Positions 52,520 to 60,984 of a stretch of 64,000 nucleotides of DNA are shown here, piece after piece. The notes below the pieces were generated by a model. That model saw nothing but the letters and a program-made list of their open reading frames with translations. It was not told the origin of the DNA and searched no databases. Every line of letters begins with the position of its first letter. Within the stretch, counting starts at the first letter, position 1. This DNA comes from Rhodoplanes sp. Z2-YC6860 (lineage in GTDB: Bacteria; Pseudomonadota; Alphaproteobacteria; Rhizobiales; Xanthobacteraceae), in assembly GCF_001579845.1 (NCBI RefSeq), contig NZ_CP007440.1, positions 6,842,029-6,906,028 of the forward strand. Reading direction: 5' to 3'. The translations under genes and the position numbers were made by a program.

Positions 52520-54286
52520 TCAGTCCGCCTGTAACAGCCGCGGCAACCACACCGAAATGACCGCCGACGTTCCCTCTCGGACGCTTTTCATGCCGCGTTG
52601 CAGTGCTGGTCCGACTTCTTTGGGATCCGTCACGTTTTCTCCGTATGCGCCCGCTGATCGGGCTTCAGCCGCAAAATCAATCGGCGGCTCGAAGTAGCCG
52701 CCGTGGTAGCCGGCTTTGGCAGCAAAGCCATCCGGATAGCTGCGCGACACGCGAAGCGTTCCGGTCGAATAGCTGCGGTTCTGGTAGACGATGGTGAGGT
52801 ACGGAGCCTTGTATTGCGCAGCCGACCACAGCGAATGGATTCCCGGGGCGAACATGTAGAAGCCGTCTCCGGTGATCGCGACGACGTTGCGATCGCGGGC
52901 CGCGAGCTTGGCGCCGAATGCTGCACCCGGCGCCCATCCGCCGCTGCTGGCAGGATTGCAGAAATAGGAGTTCGGCCGGGCGCATTGAAGATAATCGTGA
53001 ACCTGACTGATGCCGATCGTGTCGTCGAACACGACCCAGTCATCCTCGAGCGCCTGTCCGATCTGGTACGAGAGCCAGCGTACGTCGATCGGCGTGTTGC
53101 CCGCCGCAGCCTTTGCGTTGTCAGCGAGCGCCCGGCGGCGCCTTTCGGACGTCTCGCTCCAGCGCTTGGCACGGGCGGCAAAGCGTTCGCGGTCGGCTGC
53201 CGAGCTGATGGCGCGAACCTCCGATTCCAGCGCCTCGAGCGTCAGCAACGTATCGGCGGTGAGCCGCAGGTCGGCGGTGAATTCCATGATCGGGATGCGG
53301 CGCTTGGACGGCTCGACATCGACCATGGCAACGAACGCATCGTCCGACGGCGCATTCGGTCCGATCATCCAGGGGATGTCGACGTCGAGCACGAGCACCA
53401 CGTCGGCATCCTTAAGGCTGACGCTCCCCTGATAGAGCGGGTGGGTGAACGGGAAGCAGTGGTACGAACGTTTGGCCGACTGCGCGACCGGCAATCCCAT
53501 GAGTTCGCAGAAGCGGACAAGCGCAGGCACAGTCGCCGGATCGCGGCCCGAGCGGGACACCACAACGATGGGATTGTCCGCTTTCACGAGCCGCGCTGCG
53601 AGCTCACGAACGCCGTCCGGCTCCGGCGCCGCCGGACGCCCCACGCCGAGCTGATCCAAGGTGGGGAAGCGTGCGTTGTCCGCCTTCGCAAGCGACACTT
53701 CGCGCGGAATGCTGAGATAAACTGGCCCGCGCGGCTCGGTGCAAGCGACCTGCAGGGCGCGTGAGACGGTCAAGCCGGGATTGTCCTGGAATTTCAGCAG
53801 GTGATCCCATTTGGTGTATTGCCGCACGATGCCGTTCTGGTCGAACGTTTGTTGCAGCCAGAGGTGCCCCTCCGGCTCGCGCGCGCCGATCATGCTGCCT
53901 GGATACGCAGTCGGCGGAATTCCGGCGGTGATCAGCACCGGCAGTCCTGCATGCCAGGCCGTGTGGACTGCGCCGCCATAGTGCTGGGTTCCGCAGTCGA
54001 CGTGGGCCGCCGTCGCGACCGGCTTGCCGCTGACCGCAGCGCAGCCGAGCGCAGCGTTGAGGTTCACATGTTCATGCGTCACGGAGATCAGCTTCGGCGC
54101 CTTGCGGCCCTGAGCCTCGGCCTTGGCGATCGCTTCCTGATAGAAGCCGATCTCGGAGCCGGATGTGAAGAACACGAACTCCACGCCCGCCTCGGTCATC
54201 GCGGCGACGATGGCCTCGCCATTGTCCGCAACGGGGATATTCACCCACTCGCGGCTTTGGTTGCGGCGGTCGCCGGTGTAATTCAT
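52520..54286 (-). CDS. Thiamine diphosphate-dependent enzyme, acetolactate-synthase-like
   Basis: A protein of 588 residues with three domains (PYR, central, PP). The activating Glu is in 'VTHEHVNLNAA' (E72). The ThDP/Mg motif 'ITGDGFYMF' is followed about 25 residues later by 'YQNRSY'. The catalytic set is intact. Relatives include acetolactate synthase, sulfoacetaldehyde acetyltransferase, oxalyl-CoA decarboxylase and benzoylformate decarboxylase; the active-site segment matches none of these closely. Convergent with the TauE gene and 54 bp from the MalY-like gene that lies upstream. Confidence 0.85.
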   Translation of the reverse strand: MNYTGDRRNQSREWVNIPVADNGEAIVAAMTEAGVEFVFFTSGSEIGFYQEAIAKAEAQGRKAPKLISVTHEHVNLNAALGCAAVSGKPVATAAHVDCGTQHYGGAVHTAWHAGLPVLITAGIPPTAYPGSMIGAREPEGHLWLQQTFDQNGIVRQYTKWDHLLKFQDNPGLTVSRALQVACTEPRGPVYLSIPREVSLAKADNARFPTLDQLGVGRPAAPEPDGVRELAARLVKADNPIVVVSRSGRDPATVPALVRFCELMGLPVAQSAKRSYHCFPFTHPLYQGSVSLKDADVVLVLDVDIPWMIGPNAPSDDAFVAMVDVEPSKRRIPIMEFTADLRLTADTLLTLEALESEVRAISSAADRERFAARAKRWSETSERRRRALADNAKAAAGNTPIDVRWLSYQIGQALEDDWVVFDDTIGISQVHDYLQCARPNSYFCNPASSGGWAPGAAFGAKLAARDRNVVAITGDGFYMFAPGIHSLWSAAQYKAPYLTIVYQNRSYSTGTLRVSRSYPDGFAAKAGYHGGYFEPPIDFAAEARSAGAYGENVTDPKEVGPALQRGMKSVREGTSAVISVWLPRLLQAD

Positions 54287-54340
54287 GGGTTTATCCTCCG
54301 CCTCTGACCGGACGCCGTTGCGATCAATCCAATCGATGAC

Positions 54341-55528
54341 TTACCGCCCAGCCCGCAAATCCTGAAATGCCGCCTCTAACCGCGTCATGGCGTCGTCAAG
54401 AATCGGTCGCGGCGTCGCAAAGTTGAAGCGAAGCCATCGCTCTCCACCAGGCCCGAATTGAGAGCCGGGGCTTGCAAATATCCGTGCTCCTGTCGCGACC
54501 CTGTCCGCAACGTCTTCGGGCGGCAGGCCTGTCCCGGAAAAATCGACCCACGCGAGGTATGTGCCGTCGAGATGCATCGATCGTGCGCCAGGCACAGCGG
54601 CTTCAATTCGCTTGTCGAAAATATCGCGATTCCCGGCGAGGTACGGCATCAGCGCATCGAGCCATGCTGCTCCGGTTCGCCAGGCGGCCTCGGTCGCCGC
54701 CATTCCAAATGCGTTGTAGGAACCGAGCCCGCTTGCCGCGATGCGCGCGTCCAGCCGTTTCTTCAACGCCGGATTTGAAACGATGCAGGCGCCGACATGG
54801 GCGCCGGCGAGATTGAAGGTTTTTGTTGCGGCAACGCACGTGATCAAACGGTCGGCGATCTCAGGCGCGGCCGACATTGTCGGAATATGCTTGGCGCCGG
54901 CGAACACGAGATCGCAGTGAATTTCGTCGGAGACCAGAATCAAATCGCGGTCCGCGCAAAAGGATGCCAGCGCTCGCGTCTCGTCCGCGGACCACGCGGT
55001 GCCGCCTGGATTGTGCGGACTGCAGAAGAACACGACCTTCGTGCGAGTCGTGACCTTGTCGCGCAGCAGGTCGAGGTCCATCGAATAACGGCCCTCGATC
55101 TCGACAAGCGGCACGTCGAGAATGCGCCGCTCGTTGGCAAGGATGATCTTGCGAAACGCATGATAAGCGGGCGGAAAAACCACGACCTCATCGCCGGGCG
55201 CGGTGACCGCTTGCAGGATGAGACCGAGCCCTGAAACAATTCCCGGTGTCGGGCTGACCCAACTCGGATTGAGCGTCAGCCCGTGACGGCGAGCCATCCA
55301 ATCCACCAGCGCGGCCGCCCAGCTTCCGGTGTCTGCGTAATAGCCGTGAACGGCGCGATCGACCTCCGCCTTCATGGCCTCTGTCACGCCCGGCGGCGCG
55401 GCGAAATCCATGTCTGCAACCCACATCGGGATGGCATCCGGCGCCTCGATGCCCGACAGACGGGCAATCTGATCCCATTTTGAGGAGTGAGTGCCGCGGC
55501 GCTCAATGATGCGGTCAAAATCAAACAT
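54341..55528 (-). CDS. PLP-dependent C-S beta-lyase (MalY/PatB type aminotransferase fold)
   Basis: A protein of 395 residues. Fold-type I landmarks: 'NPGG' (173-176), 'SDEIHCDLVF' with Asp201, and PLP Lys236 in 'AATKTFNLAG'. The start 'FDFDRIIERRGTHSSKWD' and 'PMWVADMDF' are diagnostic of MalY/PatB, which cleave cystathionine or cysteine S-conjugates to thiol, pyruvate and ammonia. ATG 55528 fits the family N-terminus. It is the last protein gene before the tRNA-Glu boundary. Confidence 0.9.
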   Translation of the reverse strand: MFDFDRIIERRGTHSSKWDQIARLSGIEAPDAIPMWVADMDFAAPPGVTEAMKAEVDRAVHGYYADTGSWAAALVDWMARRHGLTLNPSWVSPTPGIVSGLGLILQAVTAPGDEVVVFPPAYHAFRKIILANERRILDVPLVEIEGRYSMDLDLLRDKVTTRTKVVFFCSPHNPGGTAWSADETRALASFCADRDLILVSDEIHCDLVFAGAKHIPTMSAAPEIADRLITCVAATKTFNLAGAHVGACIVSNPALKKRLDARIAASGLGSYNAFGMAATEAAWRTGAAWLDALMPYLAGNRDIFDKRIEAAVPGARSMHLDGTYLAWVDFSGTGLPPEDVADRVATGARIFASPGSQFGPGGERWLRFNFATPRPILDDAMTRLEAAFQDLRAGR

Positions 55529-55829
55529 GAGGTGACAACTTCCAATCCAGGGTGGCGCGCACAGGTCCATTCCAGATACGCGGAGCGCTACAACCGACTC
55601 TTAACGCAAGGTGCAGGATAGAGCCGCTTCCAAAGCGTCGCTCAGCACCGTCGCGGAATTTTTCAGGCAAGCCTCCAGCGCGCCCGGCGAGCAGGTCGCC
55701 GGGCGATCGCGCATGCCGATTTTAGAAGAGAAGCTCCGTTCGCCATCGGCCGTTCGCCGAAGCGCGCAGATGGATATTTGACGGATATTAGCCGGCTTTT
55801 TCGCCCGAGAGATAAACTATTGAAATCAT
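55529..55829. other. Gene-free interval adjoining the tRNA-Glu 3' end
   Basis: About 300 bp with no convincing gene. It is the place where a phage-type integrase would be expected if 16074-55866 were an intact island, and none is present. AT-rich patches occur at 55775-55830. Confidence 0.55.
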
Positions 55830-55905
55830 TGGCGCTCCCTACCGGAATCGAACCGGTGTTTCAGCCTTGAGAGGGCCGCGTCCTAGACCGCTAGACGAAG
55901 GGAGC
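55830..55905 (-). tRNA. tRNA-Glu (anticodon CTC)
   Basis: 76 nt including encoded CCA. Acceptor stem GCTCCCT pairs with AGGGAGC; the anticodon stem CGGCC/GGCTG encloses loop CTCTCAA with CTC at positions 34-36; T-stem ACCGG/CCGGT with loop TTCGATT. D-arm contains TAGCGGTCTAG. A 36-nt partial copy of its 3' end lies at 16074-16109 in the same orientation. Confidence 0.95.
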
Positions 55906-55991
55906 CTTGGGCAAGGCCGTTCAGATAGCCTCGATCCCGCGTTGAAGCAAGCATTCGAATTGCGGCCCAACGGCTTGCGTTAAAAGCCGCC

Positions 55992-56339
55992 TCAGGGCTC
56001 GGTGGCGAAGCGCAGCCGCCCGGTCGGCTGCATGGTCTTGATGTCGAAGGCCCTGATCTCCACGGAGCCGCCGAGCTCGACCGTCACCAAGATCCGGTCG
56101 TCGCTCACCGCGGTCTGGACCACCTTGGCGCCCTTGGGCAGCAGCGCCGTCACCTCGCGGGGCGCGGCGTCGCCGCCGCTCCGGAACATGCGGTAGCCGA
56201 CCACGCCGATCACCACGGCGATGCCGAGGAACGTCGCAAAGCCCGACATCAGCATCAGCCAGCGCGCCTTGGCGACGATCTTTTGCTGCTCGGGGGTGAG
56301 CGGCTTGTCGTCGTCGGCGTTATGATCGGGCGTCACCAT
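55992..56339 (-). CDS. Small one-TM protein next to rluD
   Basis: A protein of 115 residues from ATG 56339 (a TTG at 56351 is possible). A polar N-terminus is followed by one transmembrane helix (about 28-50, 'MLMSGFATFLGIAVVIGVVGY', read in part) and a small soluble domain of about 65 residues rich in beta-strand character. It resembles conserved alphaproteobacterial proteins of unknown function found beside rluD. Its start is 12 bp from that of the divergent rluD. Confidence 0.7.
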   Translation of the reverse strand: MVTPDHNADDDKPLTPEQQKIVAKARWLMLMSGFATFLGIAVVIGVVGYRMFRSGGDAAPREVTALLPKGAKVVQTAVSDDRILVTVELGGSVEIRAFDIKTMQPTGRLRFATEP

Positions 56340-56350
56340 ATTGGGCTTCA

Positions 56351-57427
56351 ATGTCGTCGCAGGATTACCAGGAAACGGAGCCCGGCTCGGAAGGGCCGGA
56401 CACGGAGCTTACGATCGAAGTCACCGGCGGGGCCGCCGGCGGCCGGATCGACCGCGTGCTGTCCGAGCACTGCGAACTGTCCCGCACCCGGCTCAAGGCG
56501 CTGATCCTCGAAGGCGCGGTGACGATCGGCGGCCGCACGATCCTTGATCCAAGCCATCGCGTCAATGCGGGCGACGTGGTCGTGGTGAATGTGCCCGAGC
56601 CCGAGGAGGCCGAGCCCTCGGGGGAGGACATCCCGCTCAACATCGTGTTCGAGGACGACCAGATGATCGTCCTCGACAAGCCCGCCGGCCTCGTGGTGCA
56701 TCCGGCGGCGGGGCACGCCACAGGGACGCTGGTCAATGCGCTGATCGCCCATTGCGGCGAAAGCCTCTCGGGCATCGGCGGCGTGAAGCGGCCGGGCATC
56801 GTGCACCGGCTCGACAAGGACACCACCGGCGTCATGGTCGTCGCCAAGACCGACCGCGCCCATCAGGCGCTGGCCGCGCAGTTCGCCGACCACGGCCGCA
56901 CCGGCCCGCTGGAGCGCGCCTACCTGGCGTTTGTCTGGGGCGTGCCGCGAGAGCCGAAGGGCACGGTGGACGCCCCGCTCGGACGCCATCCCCGAAGCCG
57001 CGACAAGATCGCGGTTCGCGGCGACGGCCGGCCGTCGATCACCCATTGGCGGGTGCTGGAGCGATTCTCCGGCAAGGACGGCAAGCCTGTCGCGAGCCTG
57101 ATCGAATGCCGGCTGGAAACCGGCCGCACCCACCAGATCCGCGTCCATATGGCCCATATCGGCCATCCGCTCCTGGGCGATCCGGTCTACGGCCCGGGAT
57201 TCCGCACGAAAACGGCCCGGTTACCGGCCGAAGCGGGCCAAATCCTGGAGGGTCTTGGAAGACAGGCCCTCCATGCTTATCTCCTGGCAGTCCAACATCC
57301 GACCAAAGGCCAGCAACTGCAGTTCCGTTCGGAACTGCCGGTTGACTTGGCCCGTTTGCATGACAGCCTCGCCGCTCCAAGCGCATCTCCCCAGAAGCCC
57401 AAAAGGCCTTCCCGGCCAAAGGGTTGA
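56351..57427 (+). CDS. rluD: RluD-type 23S rRNA pseudouridine synthase
   Basis: A protein of 358 residues. The N-terminal S4 RNA-binding domain (about 32-80, 'RIDRVLSEHCELSRTRLKALI', read in part) is followed by the RluA-family catalytic domain with 'HRLDKDTTG' (152-160, nucleophile Asp155). RluD modifies helix 69 of 23S rRNA. The 'IECRLETGRTHQIRVHM' and 'LLGDPVYG' motifs are intact. The C-terminal 20 residues are a basic, proline-rich tail. rluD next to rpoH is a common arrangement in this group. Confidence 0.9.
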   Translation: MSSQDYQETEPGSEGPDTELTIEVTGGAAGGRIDRVLSEHCELSRTRLKALILEGAVTIGGRTILDPSHRVNAGDVVVVNVPEPEEAEPSGEDIPLNIVFEDDQMIVLDKPAGLVVHPAAGHATGTLVNALIAHCGESLSGIGGVKRPGIVHRLDKDTTGVMVVAKTDRAHQALAAQFADHGRTGPLERAYLAFVWGVPREPKGTVDAPLGRHPRSRDKIAVRGDGRPSITHWRVLERFSGKDGKPVASLIECRLETGRTHQIRVHMAHIGHPLLGDPVYGPGFRTKTARLPAEAGQILEGLGRQALHAYLLAVQHPTKGQQLQFRSELPVDLARLHDSLAAPSASPQKPKRPSRPKG

Positions 57428-57621
57428 AGGATGCGACTAAAGGCTGCCTGGGGTCACGATGGTGTGAAAGCCGTTCTTCTTCCTTTCGCCCCATTCGGTC
57501 CGGTATTCTTGCCTCATGCGGTCGGGGGTAGCGGCCGCGAACTTCGGTGCTGTCGGCTCGGGGAGCGGCGGCACACCTCGCCCGCCGGGTAGCCGGGGGC
57601 AACCAAATGGAGGGCGCTATC

Positions 57622-58533
57622 ATGGCCCGTGTTTCGGCTTTGCCGATCGTCACCGCCGAAGGCGGTCTGACGAGATATCTGGAAGAAATCCGGCGGTTCC
57701 CAATGTTGGAACCGCAACAGGAATATATGCTGGCCAAGAGCTGGAAGGAGCACGGCGATCGTGACGCCGCGCACCAACTCGTCACCAGCCATCTGCGTCT
57801 CGTCGCCAAAATCGCGATGGGTTACCGCGGCTACGGCCTGCCGATCTCCGAGGTGATCTCGGAAGGCAACGTCGGCCTGATGCAGGCGGTGAAGCGCTTC
57901 GAGCCCGAGAAGGGCTTCCGACTCGCGACCTATGCGATGTGGTGGATCAAGGCGTCGATCCAGGAATACATCCTGCGTTCGTGGTCGCTCGTGAAGATGG
58001 GCACCACCGCGAACCAGAAGAAGCTGTTCTTCAATCTCCGCAAGGCGAAGAGCAAGATCTCCGCGCTGCAGGAGGGCGATCTGCGCCCCGATCAGGTGCA
58101 GGTCATCGCCAAGCGCCTCGGCGTCACCGAGCAGGACGTGGTCGACATGAACCGCCGCCTCGGCGGTGACGCGTCGCTCAACGCTCCGATCCGCGACGAT
58201 GGCGAGAGCGGCGAATGGCAGGACTGGCTCGCTGACGACAGCGAGAGCCAGGAAAGCGTGATGGCCGAGCACGAGGAGCTCGACAACCGCCGCAAGGCGC
58301 TGTCGTCGGCGCTCGAAGTGCTCAACGACCGCGAGCGCCGCATCTTCCAGGCGCGGCGTCTGGCGGACGATCCGGTCACGCTCGAGGATCTCGCCGCCGA
58401 GTTTGGCGTGTCGCGCGAGCGCGTGCGCCAGATCGAGGTGCGCGCGTTCGAGAAGGTGCAGAAGGCGGTGAAGAACCGCGTGGCCGCGATGGAAGCGCCC
58501 ACGGCTGCACCGCAGGCGATCGCGGCGCACTGA
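57622..58533 (+). CDS. rpoH: RNA polymerase sigma-32 factor (heat shock)
   Basis: A protein of 303 residues. Region 2 'SHLRLVAKIAMGYRGYGLP' and 'EGNVGLMQAVKRF' bind core polymerase and the -10 element; the RpoH box 'QKKLFFNLR' (132-140) is diagnostic for sigma-32. Region 4 'TLEDLAAEFGVSRERVRQIE' reads the -35 element. ATG 57622 has a strong ggaggg 8 bp upstream. A clear terminator follows. The 194 bp upstream hold no gene and should contain its promoter and mRNA leader. Confidence 0.96.
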   Translation: MARVSALPIVTAEGGLTRYLEEIRRFPMLEPQQEYMLAKSWKEHGDRDAAHQLVTSHLRLVAKIAMGYRGYGLPISEVISEGNVGLMQAVKRFEPEKGFRLATYAMWWIKASIQEYILRSWSLVKMGTTANQKKLFFNLRKAKSKISALQEGDLRPDQVQVIAKRLGVTEQDVVDMNRRLGGDASLNAPIRDDGESGEWQDWLADDSESQESVMAEHEELDNRRKALSSALEVLNDRERRIFQARRLADDPVTLEDLAAEFGVSRERVRQIEVRAFEKVQKAVKNRVAAMEAPTAAPQAIAAH

Positions 58534-58557
58534 TCGAACGCTTGTAGAGAGAATGCG

Positions 58558-58591
58558 ACCGGCGGCGCCAAAAGCGCCGCCGGTTTTTTTT
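58558..58591 (+). terminator. Rho-independent terminator of rpoH
   Basis: A perfect 11-bp GC-rich stem (accggcggcgc / gcgccgccggt) with a short A-rich loop and a run of eight T, starting 25 bp after the rpoH stop. Confidence 0.93.
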
Positions 58592-58594
58592 CGC

Positions 58595-58634
58595 GAAGTG
58601 CTTCAAGCTGGAATGAAGTGCTTCAAGCTGGAAT
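58595..58634. repeat. Two tandem copies of a 20-bp unit
   Basis: The 20-mer gaagtgcttcaagctggaat occurs twice back to back with no mismatch, immediately after the rpoH terminator. Probably a slippage duplication. Confidence 0.85.
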
Positions 58635-58653
58635 AAGGCACGTCCGCGCACGC

Positions 58654-58766
58654 TGTCACCCGCGGGCTTGACCCGAGGGTCCATACGGTGGCGCAACAAC
58701 GTAAGCGCTTACGGCTGCCCTTGCAGCGGCCGCTCATGGATTGCCGGGTCAAGCCCGCGGGTGACA
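58654..58766. repeat. Inverted repeat with 21-bp perfect arms
   Basis: Arms at 58654-58674 and 58746-58766 (starting tgtcacccgcgggcttg) are exact complements. The 71-bp centre includes a 12-bp palindrome gtaagcgcttac. It lies between the convergent rpoH and lytic transglycosylase genes. The 'gggcttgacccg' core is of the REP-like kind common in this bacterial group. Confidence 0.8.
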
Positions 58767-58806
58767 CCACCGTGGCGGACCATGGTGGACGTCAGCTGCG
58801 AACCAC

Positions 58807-59568
58807 TCAAAACATCTCCCGACGATCGCTCCGCATCCAGGGCGGCGTATCGAAGTCCGCGTGCCGGGCGCGAGCGCGCCGCGCCGGCCTCTGCCAGTTC
58901 GACTCCTGCCAATTCGAAGCTTGCCAATTCGGCTGCTGCCAATTCGAGCCCATGGCGAACGCGTCCGAACCCGGCGCCTCATATGGCGACATGCCGCGAC
59001 GCTTTGCCTGCGCGTAATAGCCGCGCGCATAGTTTGCGACTGCGCCGCTCTCGCTGCCGCCCGCGGCCTTGTAGGCGCCCGCGAGATACTTCACCGCATA
59101 GGTCATGTTGGTCTCGGGATCGAGCAGGCCCGCGGCGCTGCCGCTGTAGCCCATGGCGCGCGCGGTGCCGAGGCGGATCTGCATCATGCCGTAATTGCCC
59201 TTGCTCACGGCGCGAGGGTTGTAGCGGCTCTCGCGCATGATCACGCGATGCACGAGAGACACCGGGATGCCGTTCGCGGCGGCGTGGCGCGCGACCATGT
59301 CCGAATAGGCTCCCTGCCCGGGCGCGCCGTCGCGCGCGAAGCGCCGCGCGCGCGGCTGCGCGTCGAAGCCCCAGCCCGCGGAACCCATCTCCGCATTTCC
59401 GAACGGCTGCTGCGACGCACCCGCGACGAACACATGCCTGTGATGATGATAGTGATGATGAGCGGCCACGTGCGTGTGATGACGGGCGTACCTGTGATGG
59501 TCTGAGCTGCGGGCGAGAGCGGGCGTCGAAACGACGGCGAGGATCACCGCGATACAGATTGCCTTCAT
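58807..59568 (-). CDS. Lytic transglycosylase (SLT domain) with His-rich and Asn-Trp-Gln segments
   Basis: A protein of 253 residues with a signal peptide (about 1-19). A histidine-rich stretch (24-45) precedes the SLT domain (about 88-195), with catalytic Glu113 in 'IMRESRYNP', then 'GNYGMMQIR' and 'ANYARGYYAQ'. This cleaves peptidoglycan between MurNAc and GlcNAc. After the domain come four short NWQ-type repeats (209-226) and a basic tail. The His stretch could bind metal. The ATG at 59568 has a strong caggag site. Confidence 0.88.
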   Translation of the reverse strand: MKAICIAVILAVVSTPALARSSDHHRYARHHTHVAAHHHYHHHRHVFVAGASQQPFGNAEMGSAGWGFDAQPRARRFARDGAPGQGAYSDMVARHAAANGIPVSLVHRVIMRESRYNPRAVSKGNYGMMQIRLGTARAMGYSGSAAGLLDPETNMTYAVKYLAGAYKAAGGSESGAVANYARGYYAQAKRRGMSPYEAPGSDAFAMGSNWQQPNWQASNWQESNWQRPARRARARHADFDTPPWMRSDRREMF

Positions 59569-59867
59569 CCAATACTCCTGGCTGACCCAGCCCGACGGCC
59601 GGTTCTTGTTGGTCGAATCTGGCGTCAGTGCGACAGAAGAATGCCCGAGCTGCGAGCACCTTGCGGCAAGTACCGCCGTGCCGTGCGCGATCGCCAATTC
59701 ACCGCCGGCCATTGGGCTATAGCGATTGCCGATCGGGTCCTGCCAAAGAGCGATGATGTTGTATGACGCCCACACATCGGCAGAAAAGGTACGTTTCCCG
59801 GTTTAGCGCCTATCCGGGGTTGGCATCCTTCGATAAGCCTAAGCGCCTCAACTAAGGAGAAAAATTG

Positions 59868-60380
59868 ATGCGCGTTTTCGCAGGCCTCGCCGTTGCCGCG
59901 GCCCTTGCAGCGTCCAGCTCGCAGGCCCTGGCTCAGAATGCCGTTGAAGCTGGCTATCTCGAGTGCCGTGGTCAGACCCAGGCCTTCGTGGTCGGCTCGA
60001 TCACCAAGCTCGAATGCCTGTTCCGGCCGACCTTCGGCCGCCCGCAGGCGTACTTGGGCACCATCCGCCGTGCCGGCCTCGACATCGGCTGGACCGATTC
60101 CACGGTGCTGCACTGGCAGGTCTATGCGCCGACCAACCGGCTCGGCCCGTATGCGCTCGCCGGCAGCTACGGCGGCGGCGCGGCCAGCGTGACCTTCGGT
60201 GTCGGCGTTGGCGCCAACGCGCTGTGGGGCGGTTCGAACTCGACCATCTCGCTGCAGCCGCTGAGCGTGCAGGGCCAGACCGGCCTCAGCGCCGCCGCTG
60301 GCATCGCGGGCATGGACCTCGAGCCTGCCGGTCGCCCGGTGCGCATGCACCGTCATCGCCACCATCGCCATCACCGCTAA
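59868..60380 (+). CDS. DUF992 secreted protein
   Basis: A protein of 170 residues with a signal peptide ending 'SQALAQ'. The mature domain starts 'VEAGYLECRGQTQAFVVGS' and continues with 'LECLFRP' and 'YALAGSYGGGAASVTFGVGVGAN' (read in part), the pattern of DUF992 proteins in Rhizobiales; two cysteines near 33 and 50 may pair. Function unknown. A His/Arg-rich tail (HRHRHHRHHR) ends the chain. ATG 59868 follows aaggag. A terminator lies downstream. Confidence 0.85.
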   Translation: MRVFAGLAVAAALAASSSQALAQNAVEAGYLECRGQTQAFVVGSITKLECLFRPTFGRPQAYLGTIRRAGLDIGWTDSTVLHWQVYAPTNRLGPYALAGSYGGGAASVTFGVGVGANALWGGSNSTISLQPLSVQGQTGLSAAAGIAGMDLEPAGRPVRMHRHRHHRHHR

Positions 60381-60402
60381 CCGTCGATCATCTTCGATGG
60401 AC

Positions 60403-60442
60403 AATCGCCGTCGCGTGGCTCACGCGGCGGCGATTTGCTTTT
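60403..60442 (+). terminator. Terminator of the DUF992 gene
   Basis: A 15-bp stem with one wobble pair (aatcgccgtcgcgtg and its partner at 60421-60435), a 3-nt loop and a short T-rich tail, 23 bp after the stop. Confidence 0.75.
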
Positions 60443-60555
60443 GAGCCAGCCCATCGAGTCTTAGGCGGCGGCCGCGCGGATATGACCGCGCCGTTGCGTC
60501 ATCGCGCCGCTCCCGACCGTGCAAGCCGTCGTTGACAGGCGAAGCTTCGCGGCAT

Positions 60556-60590
60556 ATTCAACCAATTAGTTGACAACTAATCGGTTGAAT
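60556..60590. promoter_or_regulatory. 35-bp operator dyad upstream of the ArsR-type gene
   Basis: Two 17-bp arms are complementary at all but one pair, around one central base at 60573. The core is attagttg-a-caactaat, a form expected for an ArsR-family dimer. It ends 4 bp before the ATG at 60595, so bound repressor would block the promoter or start. Self-regulation is inferred. Confidence 0.75.
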
Positions 60591-60594
60591 ACCA

Positions 60595-60936
60595 ATGCCG
60601 ACCGACCGCCTCAGTTCGACGCTGTTCGCCCTGGCCGATCCAACGCGCCGCGGCATCCTGGCTCGGCTTGCGACCGGCGACGCCACCGTCAAGGAACTCG
60701 CCGAGCCCTATGAGATGAGCCTCGCGGCAGTCTCCAAGCATCTCAAAGTGCTGGAGGGCGCCGGCCTGATCACCCGCGGCCGCGAAGCACAATGGCGGCC
60801 CTGCCATCTCGAAGGCGCGCCGCTGCAAGCGGTGTCCGAATGGCTCGAGGACTATCGCCGCTTTTGGGACCGCAACATGGACAGCCTCGCCGCGTACCTG
60901 AAGACCATGAAACCAAACGACCCCGGCGGGCCGTGA
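60595..60936 (+). CDS. ArsR-family transcriptional regulator
   Basis: A protein of 113 residues. Winged helix: 'LADPTRRGILARLATGDATVKELAEPYEMSLAAVSKHLKVLEGAGLI' (positions 13-59, read in part). No cysteine pair for metal binding, so it belongs to the non-metal branch that often pairs with AHSA1/SRPBCC proteins, as here. Four bases separate the operator dyad from the ATG, and no ribosome site is visible, so the message may be nearly leaderless. Confidence 0.88.
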   Translation: MPTDRLSSTLFALADPTRRGILARLATGDATVKELAEPYEMSLAAVSKHLKVLEGAGLITRGREAQWRPCHLEGAPLQAVSEWLEDYRRFWDRNMDSLAAYLKTMKPNDPGGP

Positions 60937-60984
60937 CCCTTCACCATCCCTCAACCCGTACACCAGCGATGAAAGGCAAGAGTC

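Noticed and set aside
55529-55829. Search for an integrase next to the tRNA
   Set aside because: No open frame of useful length and no Arg-His-Arg-Tyr motif in the interval.
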